Made by a program: the position numbers and the translations under genes. Below, one piece after another: positions 46,541-58,922 of a DNA stretch of 60,626 nucleotides (the stretch's first letter is position 1; each line of letters starts with the position of its first letter). Source of the stretch: Spirodela intermedia (Eukaryota > Streptophyta > Magnoliopsida > Alismatales > Araceae); assembly GCA_902729315.2 (NCBI GenBank), contig CACVBZ020000002.1, positions 1-60,626 on the forward strand, given 5' to 3'. The notes beneath the pieces are model-generated. The model was not told where the DNA came from and ran no database searches. It worked only from the letters and a program-made list of their open reading frames with translations.

Positions 46541-48206
46541 TGATCAGCTGCCCTCACCTTATTTCATATAACACAAGAATCCCTTTTTGGGGAATTACAT
46601 TTGTTTTCATCATGATCTTCAAGATAGAACAATAAAATAATGCTTTTTTGAGGTTGACTTCTACAGTTTCCTTGTCTGGATTTGATTTTCCTGTGATCAA
46701 TGTATGTTCTTGGCTTCAGAGTCATCCCCATCGTCATAATTCCTTCGGAGTTGCAGCCATCACGAGAATACTCTGATGCTCACCCCCCCCCCGTCTTCTT
46801 CCAGCTGCTCGAATGAACAGATGATGAAACCAAGATCTTCTTCCCACAAATCTCCCATCGGTCACATGAGATAGAGAATCAGGTCAGCGATGGAGACGAC
46901 GCCATTGATGAGTCTGAATGGCCGCCTTCCTGAGATATCGGATGATATTGCTACCTACCATCATGTTTCAGATTTATGAAACCAGGAGAGGCCTACCCTG
47001 CCCCCACTCAATCCCTGATCCAGCTACTAGAGAGACTCCGAAGCCATGGCGTGTCAAATATGAATTTTGTGAAATACGACTGCAGTAAAAAATTAAAATT
47101 TTCAAATGACGTGTCAAATATGTGAGGAGATATTACTATTTATAGAATGCATTATTTTCAGATTTGGGATGGTTTTATATTTTTTAAGGTCAACATTTTC
47201 TTAATCGCAGGCAAGATATATATTCTGTGGGCATGCTCTCAAACGAAGTATCAGCAACGCGAGGAGAGAGAGGATATTTTTATTTTATTTATAAAAAAAA
47301 GTAATTCAGGGTTCATGAACATTCTTTTAATTTAAAGGAAAAATCTGGCGATATTCGGGCAAGATATTTATGCTGATATATAGATATTCTTTACATGAAG
47401 ATCCACTTCGTTGAGGAGAGATATTCCTAGGATATCGAGCTAAAAAAGTAAGCAGGCTTTCAGACATATATTTTATATATATATATATATTATTAAATAA
47501 ATATCCGGTAAAATATATTCGGTGATATTTATTTTCTTTTCATATGCAGAATCCCTCAGAACCGGATTCGATGGCTGCTCGGAGGCCCCGCTTTGAGAGG
47601 ATGTTGCCACCCGAATTCCACGGCCTGACCGGCGGCGGCGCCGCCTTACCGACTGTAAGGCCTCTACGAAGCTTCCAGGTTAGAAAAATCCATGCTTTAT
47701 TCGCTGACTTTGACCGACAACTATCACGTGCTTCCTTCCCCTGAGGCTCAGCAGAGCTATTTAAATGCTGGATGTCCCAGATACTGCGAGGAGTTGTTCT
47801 GCTGCCTTCGTGTTCCATCTGGGCCATTACTAAAAGCTCCCCGATTCAGAAAATCTTCCTCTCTCCGTAAATTTCGGTCTTATTTGGCCGTATTTTTTTG
47901 ACCCGAAGGGAGAAGAAATGTTCATGCTTCAGATGGTAGAAGAAGAAAATCAGAAGACCAGGAAAGCATATAGCAAAAATCATCCAGAACTCGAAGAAAT
48001 TTGTTTTTTTTTTTTACTACCGGAGACGAGTTGAGATATATACAACCGACTTCTCTGGGGCCAGGAGAAACCCTAATGTGAATTTCTAGAACCAATCGAA
48101 GGAAAGGAAAAAGAAAGAATCTTTGGTTGCTGTTTCGTCTATCTTCATCTGTTATCTCTGGTTCCGAGCTCCGTCAGGGTATTGTTACCCCTGACCAGAA
48201 GAGATC
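46541..48206. other. Between the MYB fragment and the NAC gene
   Basis: AT-rich with a C run at about 46786 and a TA run at 47475-47493. A GC-rich patch at 47544-47680 reads open on the plus strand (MQNPSEPDSMAARRPRFERM and onward) and ends at a possible donor CAG|GTTAG. It could be an isolated exon, but I recognise no product. The last 300 bases are probably the 3' untranslated region of the NAC gene. Confidence 0.35.
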
Positions 48207-49214
48207 TCAGAAGGGTGGCAGGCCGCCCATTCCCGGTCTCAGCTGCGGGGAGGCGAGCCCCCCGAGGAGATAATCTTGATAGGAAAGGTCCCGGCCAGGG
48301 GCGGCGCCGTTGAAGGCCATGAAGGAGCTCTGAAGATCGTCCAGATTTAGATCCATGAACCAGTCGTTGTCCTCCTTCACCACCCTGGGAAACTCCAGCG
48401 ATCTCGCCGCGTAATCTTCCACCGCCGCCGCCTCCGGGGGGGTGACCTCGTTCTCCACGTCCGACTCCGGCGTTCTCAAGCTCTCCGAGCCCGTATCCTC
48501 GCCGGCGTCCGCCACCGGCCGCCGCCTCTCCCAGTCGTTCTTCTTGTTGTAAAGCCGGCAAAGCACCCAGTCGTCGAGCTGCAGAAGCCACAGCCGGTCA
48601 GATCGAGCCCCCATCACCGGACCCGGAGACATTGCAGAAGCCATAGCCGGTCTTGCTTACCCTGAGGCTGCCGCCGCCCTTCTTGGCGGCGCGGTTGATG
48701 TTGGCGAGGCGATACTCGTGCATGATCCAGTTGGTCTTCACGCCCTTGGGAGCCTTGCCGGAGTAGAATACCAGCGCCTTCTTGATCCCCACCGCCCTGT
48801 CGCTCCCCCCCGGCGTCACCGGCTTGTCGGCCCCTGTCGCCTTCCAGTACCCGCTTCCGGCGGCCCTGTTCGGCCGTGACCCGTTGGGGTACTTCCTGTC
48901 CCTCGGCGTGAAGAAGTACCACTCCCTCTTCCCGAACAGCGCCATCTCTGCTCCCACAGGAAACTCATCCGTGAGTTGCAGAAGAGAGAGAAAGCTAGAG
49001 AGAGATAGAGAGAGGGGGCGAGGGGCGGGTGGGTACCTGGGAGCTGCCAAGGGTCGTACTTGTAGAGATCGACCTCGGCGATAATGGGGACGGGGAGTTG
49101 CTGGTGGGCGGCCTTCCGGCAGAGGTAGTAGGACACTAGCTCCTCGTCGGTGGGATGGAAGCGGAACCCCGGAGGAAGATTCAGCTCCGCTTCTGCGTCT
49201 CTCATCCTCGCCAT
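48207..49214 (-). CDS. NAC transcription factor, ATAF-like (3 exons, 278 aa)
   Basis: Plant-specific NAC DNA-binding factor acting in the nucleus. Exons: 49037-49214, 48661-48947 and 48207-48578, with short GT-AG introns (89 and 82 bases) in the positions usual for NAC genes. Subdomains run in order: [70 protein letters not shown] with [16 protein letters not shown], and E WIMHEYRL...[12 protein letters not shown]. The C-terminal 110 residues are acidic ([17 protein letters not shown]) and fit an activation region. The subdomains and size fit the ATAF/stress-NAC group, many of which respond to drought or ABA. The exact orthologue is not certain. The start follows from the distance to subdomain A. 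Confidence 0.93.
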
Positions 49215-50522
49215 CTTCTCTGCTTCTGGAGGAATGGGGAGTTGGGTTGGTCTGGTTCACCGACTCCAGTCGTCTTCTCCGGCTCCGGGGACAATCTGAC
49301 GTTCGAAAGAACCGATGTATCGAGGAGTTGCATAAATACTCCTCCAGCTGAGAGTTAATCCCACGTTGCCGATGTTTTTGGATGAGCTCGAAGGAAGTTT
49401 CCTTTTATTTTCCGCGCCGCCAGAAATAGCCGGCGCGACTTCCAGACGGTCAAAGGTCCCCACGAGGGCCTTAGTCATCTCTGAGTTGGTGGCTGTAAGA
49501 GGCGGCGAATATGCCAGCGCATCAGCTATTCCGCACGTTGTATTTATGCAAGCCACGTGTCGATCTGATCGGCAATTGTCCTTAGCCGCCGCTAAAGAGA
49601 GACGCCGGGGACGACATTACGAACGATGGTGGGGACACGTTTAGCATACATACTTCCCAGCGATTGGTGCGTACAAGTAAGAAGCGGGGGCCGCCGCGGG
49701 GGTGTGGTTATTTCCCTATTTTTTAATAAAAAATAAAAAATCATAAATTTGGTTGTCTAGGCTTTTTGGATATCATATTTTTTATTACAAACATGTGATA
49801 AATAATAGATTTCAGGCATCTAATTCTCGTTTAGATGGCTCATGGTAGGTAAACTCACGTGGACACAAAAATCAACACCATTTTCCACATTCGATTTTGC
49901 TTTAAAATACTAGTGATTATGAAGAAACATGATTTATCTGTCTTATTTTTTATCCCTCAACAGTAAAAACGTGGCATGTGTAGCGCCATTTTATTGGTAT
50001 TTAAGCATTAAAAACATGTTTCTTCCTATATCTTCACATTTTAGTTCTTCAGAACCTCGTTACTCGAATAATAAAAAAACCTTGGGGTTATTATTATATG
50101 TGGGTATAGGATGGGCACGTAGAGAGAGAGAAAGAGAGAGACAGACAGAGACAGAGACGGAGCTAGCGAACGAGCAAGAGAGCGACTCGGATGTGGTCAA
50201 CCCATGTCGAATGTGGGGCCCATTGTAGTGACGTGTGCAACGCCATCGACGCAAATAGAGAACGTGAGATTCAAAGTATTCATCCGCTACCTTTACAGCC
50301 GCCATCAGGGGGCGATCGTGCGTGGGCCGGATTGGACCGGCGGCAACCAGATAGGCAACGGGAACCGAACCATTCAAATCAGGTCATACTTTCAACGGAG
50401 AGTCCGATGGAAATGGAAAATAACGTTGACTAGTTTACTTATTTTATTTGGTGGATAACTTAATCCTCGTATTTTAGATTGAGCCGGATCCGGGCCTTTG
50501 CCTTCTGAGTGGGCCATATGTG

Positions 50523-50578
<56 letters not shown>

Positions 50579-50580
50579 TC
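49215..50580. other. NAC upstream region
   Basis: Promoter side of the NAC gene. GC-rich to about 49700, then AT-rich. Short GA/CAGA runs are at 50119-50160. The TA run at 50532-50570 marks the start of a simple-repeat block. No gene is seen. Confidence 0.4.
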
Positions 50581-50771
50581 GAGAGAGAGAGGGAGAGAGA
50601 AAGGATGAGAGAGGGAGAGAGAGATAGATAGATAGATAGATATATAGAGTGAGAGTGTGTGTATGAGAGAGAAAGATAGATAAATATATAGAGTGAGTGA
50701 GAGAGGGAGATAGATTGATAGATATATAGAGTGAGAGCGTGAGAAATAGAGATAGATAGATAGATAGATAA

Positions 50772-50818
<47 letters not shown>

Positions 50819-50820
50819 AG
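50581..50820. repeat. GA/GATA compound microsatellite
   Basis: Irregular GAGA, GATA and GAGTGA units. It is the left half of the simple repeat into which the copia element at 50821 inserted; the right half resumes at 59375. Confidence 0.9.
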
Positions 50821-51174
50821 TGTTAGAATTAATCTCAATGTAGACAATAATATATATGAATTATAAATTATGGGGTTATCATTGAATTAATCTCACTTAA
50901 AGTGATTAATTAGAATTTAAGTATTTGAGATTACAACCTCTCTCATAAGTATGAGTACAAATATTAATGTGTAGAGATCATGAATTGTTCTAATTTTATG
51001 ATGAACTAAATTAAAAAAAAAAACACTAAGAGGCTAACCACATGTTGTCTATAAATAGGGGTCATGGTCCTTGGGACACACATCGTGAGTCATTCTTAGA
51101 ATATCTTATTCCTCTAGAGTAAGTCATTTTATCATTTTTCATCTCTCTCAACAGTAGATCTTTCAGATCCAATA
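50821..51174 (+). repeat. 5' LTR (354 bp)
   Basis: Begins TGTTAGAATTAATCTC and ends TCCAATA (a decayed CA end). It contains a CTATAAATAGGGGTC-type TATA region near 51050. Confidence 0.9.
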
Positions 51175-51176
51175 AG

Positions 51177-51189
51177 TGGTATCAGAGCC
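51177..51189 (+). other. Primer binding site
   Basis: TGGTATCAGAGCC is complementary to the 3' end of plant initiator Met tRNA and lies two bases past the LTR end. Confidence 0.9.
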
Positions 51190-51859
51190 AACTGTGTTGA
51201 GTTTTTGAAGAATGACATGTTTTTCATTATTTTTCATTCATTTGGTATCATTTTTTGATGTCTTATCTTGAGAATGGATTCATGCGTCCACTCTGAAAAT
51301 CGTAAGGTTTTGACCTTAGCATGGACTGATTAATGGGCCGTACAGGCCATGCAAATGAGTCTGTCGACTCTTCTTCTTTCCCTACAGAGGAGGAAGAGTG
51401 TTGGTTTCTACACACCTCTCTTCCTCTCTTTTCTTGAAGGAAGATTTCCATTTGGAAATCGAGGGTTGTAGGAGAGGCCCAGACCATTCCTCCTTCCCCT
51501 TTATGTCGTCGGACGGGAGGCTGGAGAGCGGTGGATGGTGCTTCCGGATGTCTGAATGCCAGAGGGTTCCAGAAAGGCGAAGAAGAGGCGCAAGCCGACG
51601 CCGGAGGTTTATGAAAGGATGTGCCAGAGGCGGAGGGCTGCGGTGGCTTTCGCACGCCCCAAATCCCTTCGGTTCTTCCTCTTCCTCTCGCCGAAAAGAT
51701 GGTTTTCGGGCCTTCCAGAAATCGGCAGGAATGGGGGGACATGGAGGGAAAAGGCGATCGATGCGGCTCCGTTTTTTTCGAATGGGAGGCCATTTTGGGC
51801 CGATCGTTCCATGTCCTAAGGTTTGTCCCTTTGTGCGACTGTTTGTGTTCCACTCCACC

Positions 51860-52033
51860 GCATGAAACGGCCACACCGTTTTCGGTGCGTGCCAAACGGG
51901 AGAAGAACCGTCACGTGGCGTTCCAGGCGCCGGTCGCCGGTTCGTCGCATGAAACGGTCGCACCATTTTCGGTGCGTGCCGGATGGGAGAGGGACCGTCA
52001 CGTGGCAGTTTTGTACACTGCTTGCACCAGTTC
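51860..52033. repeat. 87-bp tandem duplication
   Basis: GCATGAAACGG...TTTTCGGTGCGTGCC...ACCGTCACGTGGC occurs from 51860 and again from 51947 with scattered changes. Confidence 0.85.
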
Positions 52034-52220
52034 TGGCACGCGGCCCGGCTCGCACCGGTTCGACTACGCAGCTCGGCTCACGTCGGTTCTGGTACACAGC
52101 TTGGCTCACGCCGGTTCTGGTACGCAGCTTGGCTCACGCCGGTTTTGGTATGTGGCTCAGCTCGCGCCGATTCGGATACACAGCTCGGCTCACGCTGGTT
52201 CAGGTGATCGGCTCAGTGCG
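52025..52220. repeat. 28-bp minisatellite, about seven units
   Basis: Units start near 52025, 52053, 52081, 52109, 52137, 52165 and 52193. The consensus is CGCCGGTTCTGGTACNCAG, then CTCGGCTCA. The last unit is imperfect. Confidence 0.85.
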
Positions 52221-53087
52221 AGCCTAACAGCCAGAACGCTGGTTCAGGCCGGCTCGACATAAGCCGATCCCTTAGCCAATGTGCCGGTTTACAATGATGC
52301 CGTCATGATGATAATGTTAGCATTTAGTTTTATAATGTCATGCCCATAAAATAATTTAATTCAAATGTCATTTTATTTAAAAAATATTATTGATAATTTT
52401 ATATCAAAAATTCTTTATAGAGTTATTTGAAATTTTCAATATTTATGTTTACATTGAGTATAGTTAAATCTTGATTCAAATTTTGGTCAATGTATGATAT
52501 TTTAGTATTATTACTTGAAGTAACATCCTACCAAAGTAAACTCTCTTGTAGATATTAATTTTTCTCACGTATGAGATATTGTGTATGTGATTTTGTATAT
52601 ACTAATTGATCCAAAAGAAAATTTAGTATTTAACTAATTATATATATTTATGATAATAAATATGTGATAATTATTTAATATTTTCATGTGAATAATAAGT
52701 CGGTTCAAAAAAAGACTTATTATTTGATAGAAACTTATTGACAATATTTATTTATCACACCAAGATTTACTTGTAGTTAATATTATTGTCTAAATACCAT
52801 GTATTAATATTGTACTCAATATCTTGTGATGGAAAGTACCATTATTTGAAAATCAAGTTACTTATGTGAGCTTTATATTATTCTTTGTATAGTTTCAAGT
52901 TTTCTCTACTATTTCTACTTAGATAAACGTTATTCTTATGTTAAATGACACCAACGTCAAGTCATATAAATAAAACATTATGATAATTCTCAGTTGTATA
53001 GATCTAGACATTACATTAAGAGAAGATCATCCTATAAACTCTCATGAGAATAAGTGAAATGCAGATAACTGAAACCGATCAAATCAC

Positions 53088-53393
53088 ATGAGTCTTATGA
53101 TCATGAAACGTGCTATTTTAGAAGCCTTCATGGGCACTTTGTTTGAAGAGACAACTACAACAAAAAATTTCTTTAAAAAACTTGAGAAAAACTTTACTAA
53201 GAATGATACAGTCGAAAGAAGTATGATTTTAGCAAAACTTCTCTCTTTAAAGTATAAAGGGAAGGAAAGTATAAAAAAGTATATTCTTGAGATGTCTCAT
53301 GTTATATCAAAACCAAAGGCACTAAAGTTAGAGCTATCAAAATATTTGTTCATGCACTTAGTTTTGATTTCTTTTCTTGCACAATTCAGTCAA
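53088..53393 (+). pseudogene. copia gag, 5' part
   Basis: Open frame with LEAFMGTLFEETTTTKNFFK-like gag-polypeptide features, then SMILAKLLSLKYKGKESIKK and a HVISKPKAL block. It is cut at 53393 by the inserted LTR. The same reading frame resumes at 55036 after one copy of the duplication. Confidence 0.75.
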
Positions 53394-55030
53394 TGATAAG
53401 TTTTTATTATCATGAGTTAATAATTAGTAAATAATATAGTTTTAGCCTTAACTCTTGATTAATAAACTTATATTTGTGTTAAAGTATGAAAAGTGGTTTT
53501 CAATTGATTAACGTGAATTTTTAGGTAATTATGTGATTTTATACGAATTTATATGATTTTTATAGTCTTACTTTTGAGATAAATGAAGAAAAAGAAATAA
53601 AAATAAAAATAAAACAAAATGGGGGGTCCTACGGCTAGTCGGGCCCCCAAGTGGGTCGGAAGCGCAGTTGGGGAGTAGTCGTGAGCAGGGGCTTGAGCAG
53701 CTTGGACCGATGGAGCACGTGTGCGCCACTCCCCTTCCACGTCACTGGTGGCCAATTGGCTGTGAAGCAAGGAGTGGTCGTACACGCACGAGAAAGTGAC
53801 TTGATTGGAAATGTAATATTACTATATATTCGCCAGAAACTTCGGTGCACAACCGATGTGGGACTAAACTCGCGTCACACCTTCCCTAGAAAGGGGCGAG
53901 CAACCGGTGCGGGTTCGAATCTTCCTAGAGCCAAAACTCATATTTTTTATCTGATTATCACAACTTTCCTACAGATCGCCGGTGAAGGATTAAGCAACCA
54001 GAATAGCTAGATCATCGACGAAAATCTCGTTAATGTGATTTGCGGAGCATTATTACTAAAATTGCTGAACGATTCGCGATAAAAGGATCGCGAATTTATC
54101 GAGTAAAGCATCTCCGATTGATTGACGAACAAGCCGTCATCGGGAAAAGGACGATCTATTGGGAGACGAGTTGCCACCTCATGAGAGCATACCGGATGCG
54201 ATGAAGAGCCTCCTCTTGCTGCGTGGACCTGAGGATGAAGCTCCCTGACATGCGCCCCACCTCCATCTAGCTCCTCTCCGTCAGGTGACAGCTGTCGGAG
54301 AGCCACAAAGTCCCCATTTTTTCGCTCCGCCGGGTGACAGTCGCTGGAGACGATTCGGCAACCTATTTCATTGATCTCTAGACTTCGCAAGGAGATCTAG
54401 AGATTGCCATCGTTGTCCTTGTCTAAAGAAAGCCTTTGAGGCCGTAGATACTGCACAACGATCCTCCCGAACGCTCAAGATTCTGGTGCATTGCCGACGC
54501 ATCACCATCGCGACGCCAGAACTCGGTTTTCCTATTTTCAACTTACTTTTCGCTTCATTTAGTGATAATTTGTGTGATTTAAATTTACCAAGATATACTT
54601 TATTCTATTACGATTCTTTCGACTTTTACAAATGTTAATTTGATCAATTAAATTGTATGTAATCACTTACGTAAGAATCGTCGGTCAGAACTCTATTTCT
54701 GCCTGATTCGTGTTCGCCGGGCACTGATGTCATCTTGACATCCGCACCCTTATTTCTATTTTTTGTGAGTTTTAAATATATTTTATTTTCATTTCCTAGT
54801 ATAAAATTCATATAAAATAGTATTCTTTGTGGAAAATTCTGAATAATTACCCAATATTATATTACATCCATGTGATTGACCTGGAAAATTATCGCTATTT
54901 TTAAAAGTTTTATTAAATTATAATTGATATATTTGTTCAGAAATACTTCTAAATATCTAAAAAGTCGTATTTTTTAGTTTTATAAATTTTAAATTTACGT
55001 GATTTACTATACAATGATTAAGTCACGTCA
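53394..55030 (+). mobile_element. Solo LTR (1637 bp) inserted in copia gag
   Basis: Begins TGATAAG, ends ACGTCA, and is flanked by the perfect 5-base duplication GTCAA (53389-53393 and 55031-55035). No internal retroelement genes lie between the ends, so it is a solo LTR, presumably left by recombination between two LTRs. A diverged relative occupies 36430-38312. Whether its parent is gypsy or copia cannot be told from the LTR. Orientation is given as the direction matching the relative. Confidence 0.88.
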
Positions 55031-55900
55031 GTCAATTTAAGGTAAGTTATAATTGTCAATAGAACAAAAGGTCCTTAAATGAGCTCATATCACATTGTGA
55101 GAGTATTTATTTGGCCATGACCTCTAAAAATAAAATCAAGAAAAGACTTACCATCAATAAAGCTATAGGTGGACCACCACTAAAGAAATAACAAATAAAG
55201 TAAGATAAAAAATCTACTTGTTTCTTTTGTAATCATGGTGGTCGCATAAAGAATGATTGTACCAAGTATCATATTTGACATACAAGAAAAGGTGACTTTC
55301 TTACTTTGATTTGTTTAGAGGTTTATTTAATTTCTGTACTTTTGCACACATAGTGGATAGATTCTGGTGTTACTATTCACATAAGTGTGTTTATGTAGGG
55401 TTAAATTTATTGTTGTAAGATAATTGATGATGAAAGATACATCTATTCGGGCAATGGTAATATAATAGCGGTGGAGGCAATATGGACTTTTAGGTTATTG
55501 TTAAAAATTGATCACTATTTGAATTTGATTGAGACTTATATTATATTGTCTTTTAGAAAGAACTGGATTTTTATTTTTGATTTAGATAAATTTGATTATG
55601 GTTGTCTATTTAGAAATAAAAAATTTAATATTTGATAGTTCAAATCGTATTAGTACAAGTACTTTATCAAGTCATGATAACCTATACTTACTTGATATAA
55701 TGGTCACTTCTAATGAAATCTTATATATCAATTCAAGGAATACAAAAGAAAATTAATCAATGAGATTTCTACTTCAAGAGATTAGGTCATATCTCTAAAA
55801 AGAGAATGGATAGACTTGTGTCTAATAAAATTCTTGACTCAGTTGATTATAAGGATTTTGACACTTGTGTTGAATGTATTAAGGAGAAAAGAACAAACAT
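55031..55900 (+). pseudogene. copia gag 3' part, zinc knuckle, protease, GAG-pre-integrase
   Basis: After the duplication, gag resumes with an SLNELISHC block. A zinc knuckle CFFCNHGGRIKNDC is at about 55219-55260; the expected His at knuckle position 9 is Arg. The protease motif WIDSGVTIHIS is at about 55352. A GAG-pre-integrase block (RLGHISKKRMDRLV, then DFDTCVECIK) is at 55775-55900. Several stops. Confidence 0.75.
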
Positions 55901-55919
55901 AAAGACAATAGATATTAAT

Positions 55920-56693
55920 TGAGTTTTAGATGTTTTGAAATTAATACATATGAATATTTGTGAACTATTTGATATAACCTCTTAGAATGATCAATAATAT
56001 TTTATTACATTTATATATGATAATTCTTGATTTGCCTAATTGTATCTTAATTATGAGAAGTTTCAGTCACTAGATGTGCTCAAAAAATATAAGGCTGAAG
56101 TTGAGAATCAACTCAACAAATAGATTAAGGTCATCAAATTAGACTTTGGTGGTGAATACTACGACAAATATGATGAATTAGGTGAACAACATCCATGACC
56201 TTTTGCTAAATTCTTAGAGGAGTGTGGCATTGTCCCACAATAGATCATGTCAAAATCTCTTAACATGAATGATGTTGTTGAACGATGAAACATAACACTT
56301 AAAGATATGATAAGGAGTGTGATTAGTCAATCTACCTTATCAGATAACTTATGGGAAAATGTATTAAAGACTGTAATTTATTTGTTTAATCGGGCTTCAA
56401 TTAAGATAATTGTTAAAACTCTTTATGAGTTTTGGACGAACAATAAGTTTAGTTTAAAGTATTTATACATTTGGGGTTGTTTGGCAAAGGCAATACCTTA
56501 TAGACCTAATGAAAGAAAATTTGAGTTGAAAACAATTAGTTACTACTTTATTAAATACTCAAAAAGTTTTAGAGGATATAAGTTTTATAATCCCACTACT
56601 ATAATTATTTTTGAGACAAAAAATACTTATTTTTTTGAGGATGTTGAGTTTATAAGAAGAGATAAGGTTAGAGACATTGATTTCAAAGAATAA
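55920..56693 (+). pseudogene. copia integrase
   Basis: Broken frames show LIHMNICELFDITS, FITFIYDN, and an LDFGGEYYDKYD-type block at about 56140-56175. From 56307 an intact 128-residue stretch runs through LSDNLWENVLKTVIYLFNRA, WGCLAKAIPYRPNERK and FRGYKFYNPTT to VEFIRRDKVRDIDF, all typical of copia integrase C-termini. Confidence 0.8.
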
Positions 56694-56999
56694 TATGTAA
56701 ATATTTCTTCTATTGCTATTGACAATGGTCTTGATAAATATCATATTGACTAACATTGATCAAGAAATAACTTCAGATTAAAATTATGTCATCATGACTC
56801 TCACTTTAGAATAATAAACTCAACATATTCAAGAATAAGTGTCATTAAGAAGATCTATTAGAGGGCAAAGGAATACGAATTTCAGATAAATATATCATAT
56901 TTTTTTAGAACATGAGACTGACATCATAGTGATGGAAGATGATCATATCAACTTCTATCAAGTCATGCAAAATTCTAATTCTTATAAGTGGATCGATGT

Positions 57000-57580
57000 C
57001 ATTAATATAAAGATTAAATCTATGAAGGACAAGGACAGATGAGATCTTATCTCATTACTCAAAGGTGTGAAGTCTATTAGTTGTAAATGAATATTTAAAA
57101 CTAAAAAAGATTCGAAAAGTAATGTGGAAAGATATAAAATTTATCTTGTCATTAAGGGATTCACTCAAAGAGAAGGCATCGATTATACAGAGACTTTCTC
57201 TCTGGTTTCATCGAAAGACTCTTTTAGAATTATAATGGCACTAATAACTTATTTTGATCTTCAGCTACATCAAATGAATGTAAAGATCATATTTTTTAAT
57301 AATGATATTGATGAAATGATATATATGGTACAACCAAAAAACTTTGTGTCTAGAGACCTGAAGAAAATAGTATAAACTAAAGAAATCTATTTATGAGTTA
57401 AAATAAGCTTCCTGACAATAGTATCACAAATTTCATTTTGTTATTATCTCATTTAGTTTTGAGATAAATACAAGTAATGAATGTGTATATCATAAGTTTA
57501 GTAAGAGTAAACATATATTTTTGGTTTTATATATTGATGACATATTACTTCTTAGTAATGATATAAGTTTACTTTGTAAC
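57000..57580 (+). pseudogene. copia reverse transcriptase
   Basis: An intact stretch 57124-57375 carries KGFTQREGIDYTETFSLVSS, then FDLQLHQMNVKIIFFNNDID. The active-site block VLYIDDILL is at about 57523-57549. Stops and frameshifts separate the parts. Confidence 0.8.
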
Positions 57581-58500
57581 ATTAAAAGTTTTTTGTCAAA
57601 TAATTTTGAGATAAAGAATCTCGATAAAGTTTATTTTGTATTGGACATTGAGATATATTAAGATCAGCCCCGATATCTTAGGGTTGTCACAAAAAAGTTA
57701 TATCTAGAAAGTCTTTGTGAGATTTGATATGCAAAGATATAAATCTTATGATACCCATGTTGCCAAAAGAGATATGTTTAGTGTCATTCAGTGCCCTAAA
57801 AATAATTACGAGGCTAAAGAGATGTAGAATATTCTTTATACATCAGTCATATGGAGCCTTACATATGCTCAAATATGTACGCGTCTATATATTACATACA
57901 TAATTAGAGTCCTAGGCAGATATTTAAGCAACACTAGTGTGGATCATTGAAAAGTAACCAAATGGGTTATATGATATTTGTAAAAGACAAAAAACTATAT
58001 ACTCATATATAAGAAATTAGATCATTTAGAGTTCATCGAGTATTGAGATTTTGATTTCACTAGATGTACTAATAGTAGACAGTTCACTATAGACTATATT
58101 TATTTGCTAGCTAAAGGAGATATATCATAGAAGAGCACTAAGTAGACACTCATAATTTCTTTTACTATGGCAATAGAACTTATAACATGTTATGAGGCAT
58201 CAAATCATAAAATTTGGTTGATTTTTTTTGTCAAAGATTGTAAATTTTGGATAGAATTAAAATATCACTAAAGTTATTTTATGACAATAAATCAGTCGTT
58301 ATGTTATCTAATAATAATAGGAGCTTGACGAAGTCTAAACATACAGACATCAAATTTCTAGTTGTTAAGAAAAGAGTTTAGAATAAACAGATGTCTATAG
58401 AACATATTGAGACAAACTCTATTATAGTAGATTTGCTTACTAAGGAACTATCGTCAAAAGTATTTCACGAGTATATTGTTCATATGAGTGTAATACCTTA
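57581..58500 (+). pseudogene. copia RNase H region
   Basis: A degraded ACYEASNHKIWL block appears near 58176-58212 and continues into a region with a D-K-S motif near 58285. The coding trace ends shortly before the 3' LTR. Confidence 0.65.
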
Positions 58501-58922
58501 TAAAGATATGTAATTTCAATGGGAGTTTATATTTTGATGTTCATATATTTATGAATATATATTTTAATTATTTTATACATGAATAAACTTTATAACTATT
58601 TTCACTCTGAATGTTGTTTTTTGATCTCCATTTGAAATAAAGGGGACTAAGTTAGAAATATGCATGTAGGAGTCACATTTCATATAATTTTCATTCTACA
58701 CATTCATACTTGATCTATGTCATTCATTATATCAATATATGTGATTATTGTTAGGTTCACTCCTGTGAAAAATGTGAATGAAAATTTCTTTAATTCTACA
58801 TTGGTATAATGATGGACAAAATTGTTAGAGATGTCTTTGACAATAACAACAAAAATTTTGAGCTCATAAAGTCATAATGTACAATATCAAGTTATCATAT
58901 ATATTTTATCTAAGTAAGAGAT
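58501..58922. other. copia 3' internal untranslated region
   Basis: AT-rich; AAATAAAGGGGACTAAG near 58636 is the only purine-rich run. No coding trace is seen. Confidence 0.4.

Larger units (their letters stand above)
51190..53087 (+). other. Long GC-rich leader of the copia element
   Basis: 1.9 kb separates the primer site from gag. 51340-52270 is much more GC-rich than the rest of the element and is open on both strands, but resembles no protein I know. It contains an 87-base tandem duplication (anchors at 51860 and 51947) and a 28-base minisatellite. 52300-53080 is AT-rich. Confidence 0.55.

Noticed and set aside
51263-52262. Long overlapping open frames in the copia leader (possible captured gene)
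   Set aside because: Open on both strands and in several frames, with tandem repeats and no known domain. It is kept only as a composition anomaly.
53900-53935. tRNA-like B-box (GGTTCGAATC) near 53915
   Set aside because: There is no cloverleaf or A-box at the right distance. It lies inside the solo LTR and is also present, decayed, in the relative near 37054.
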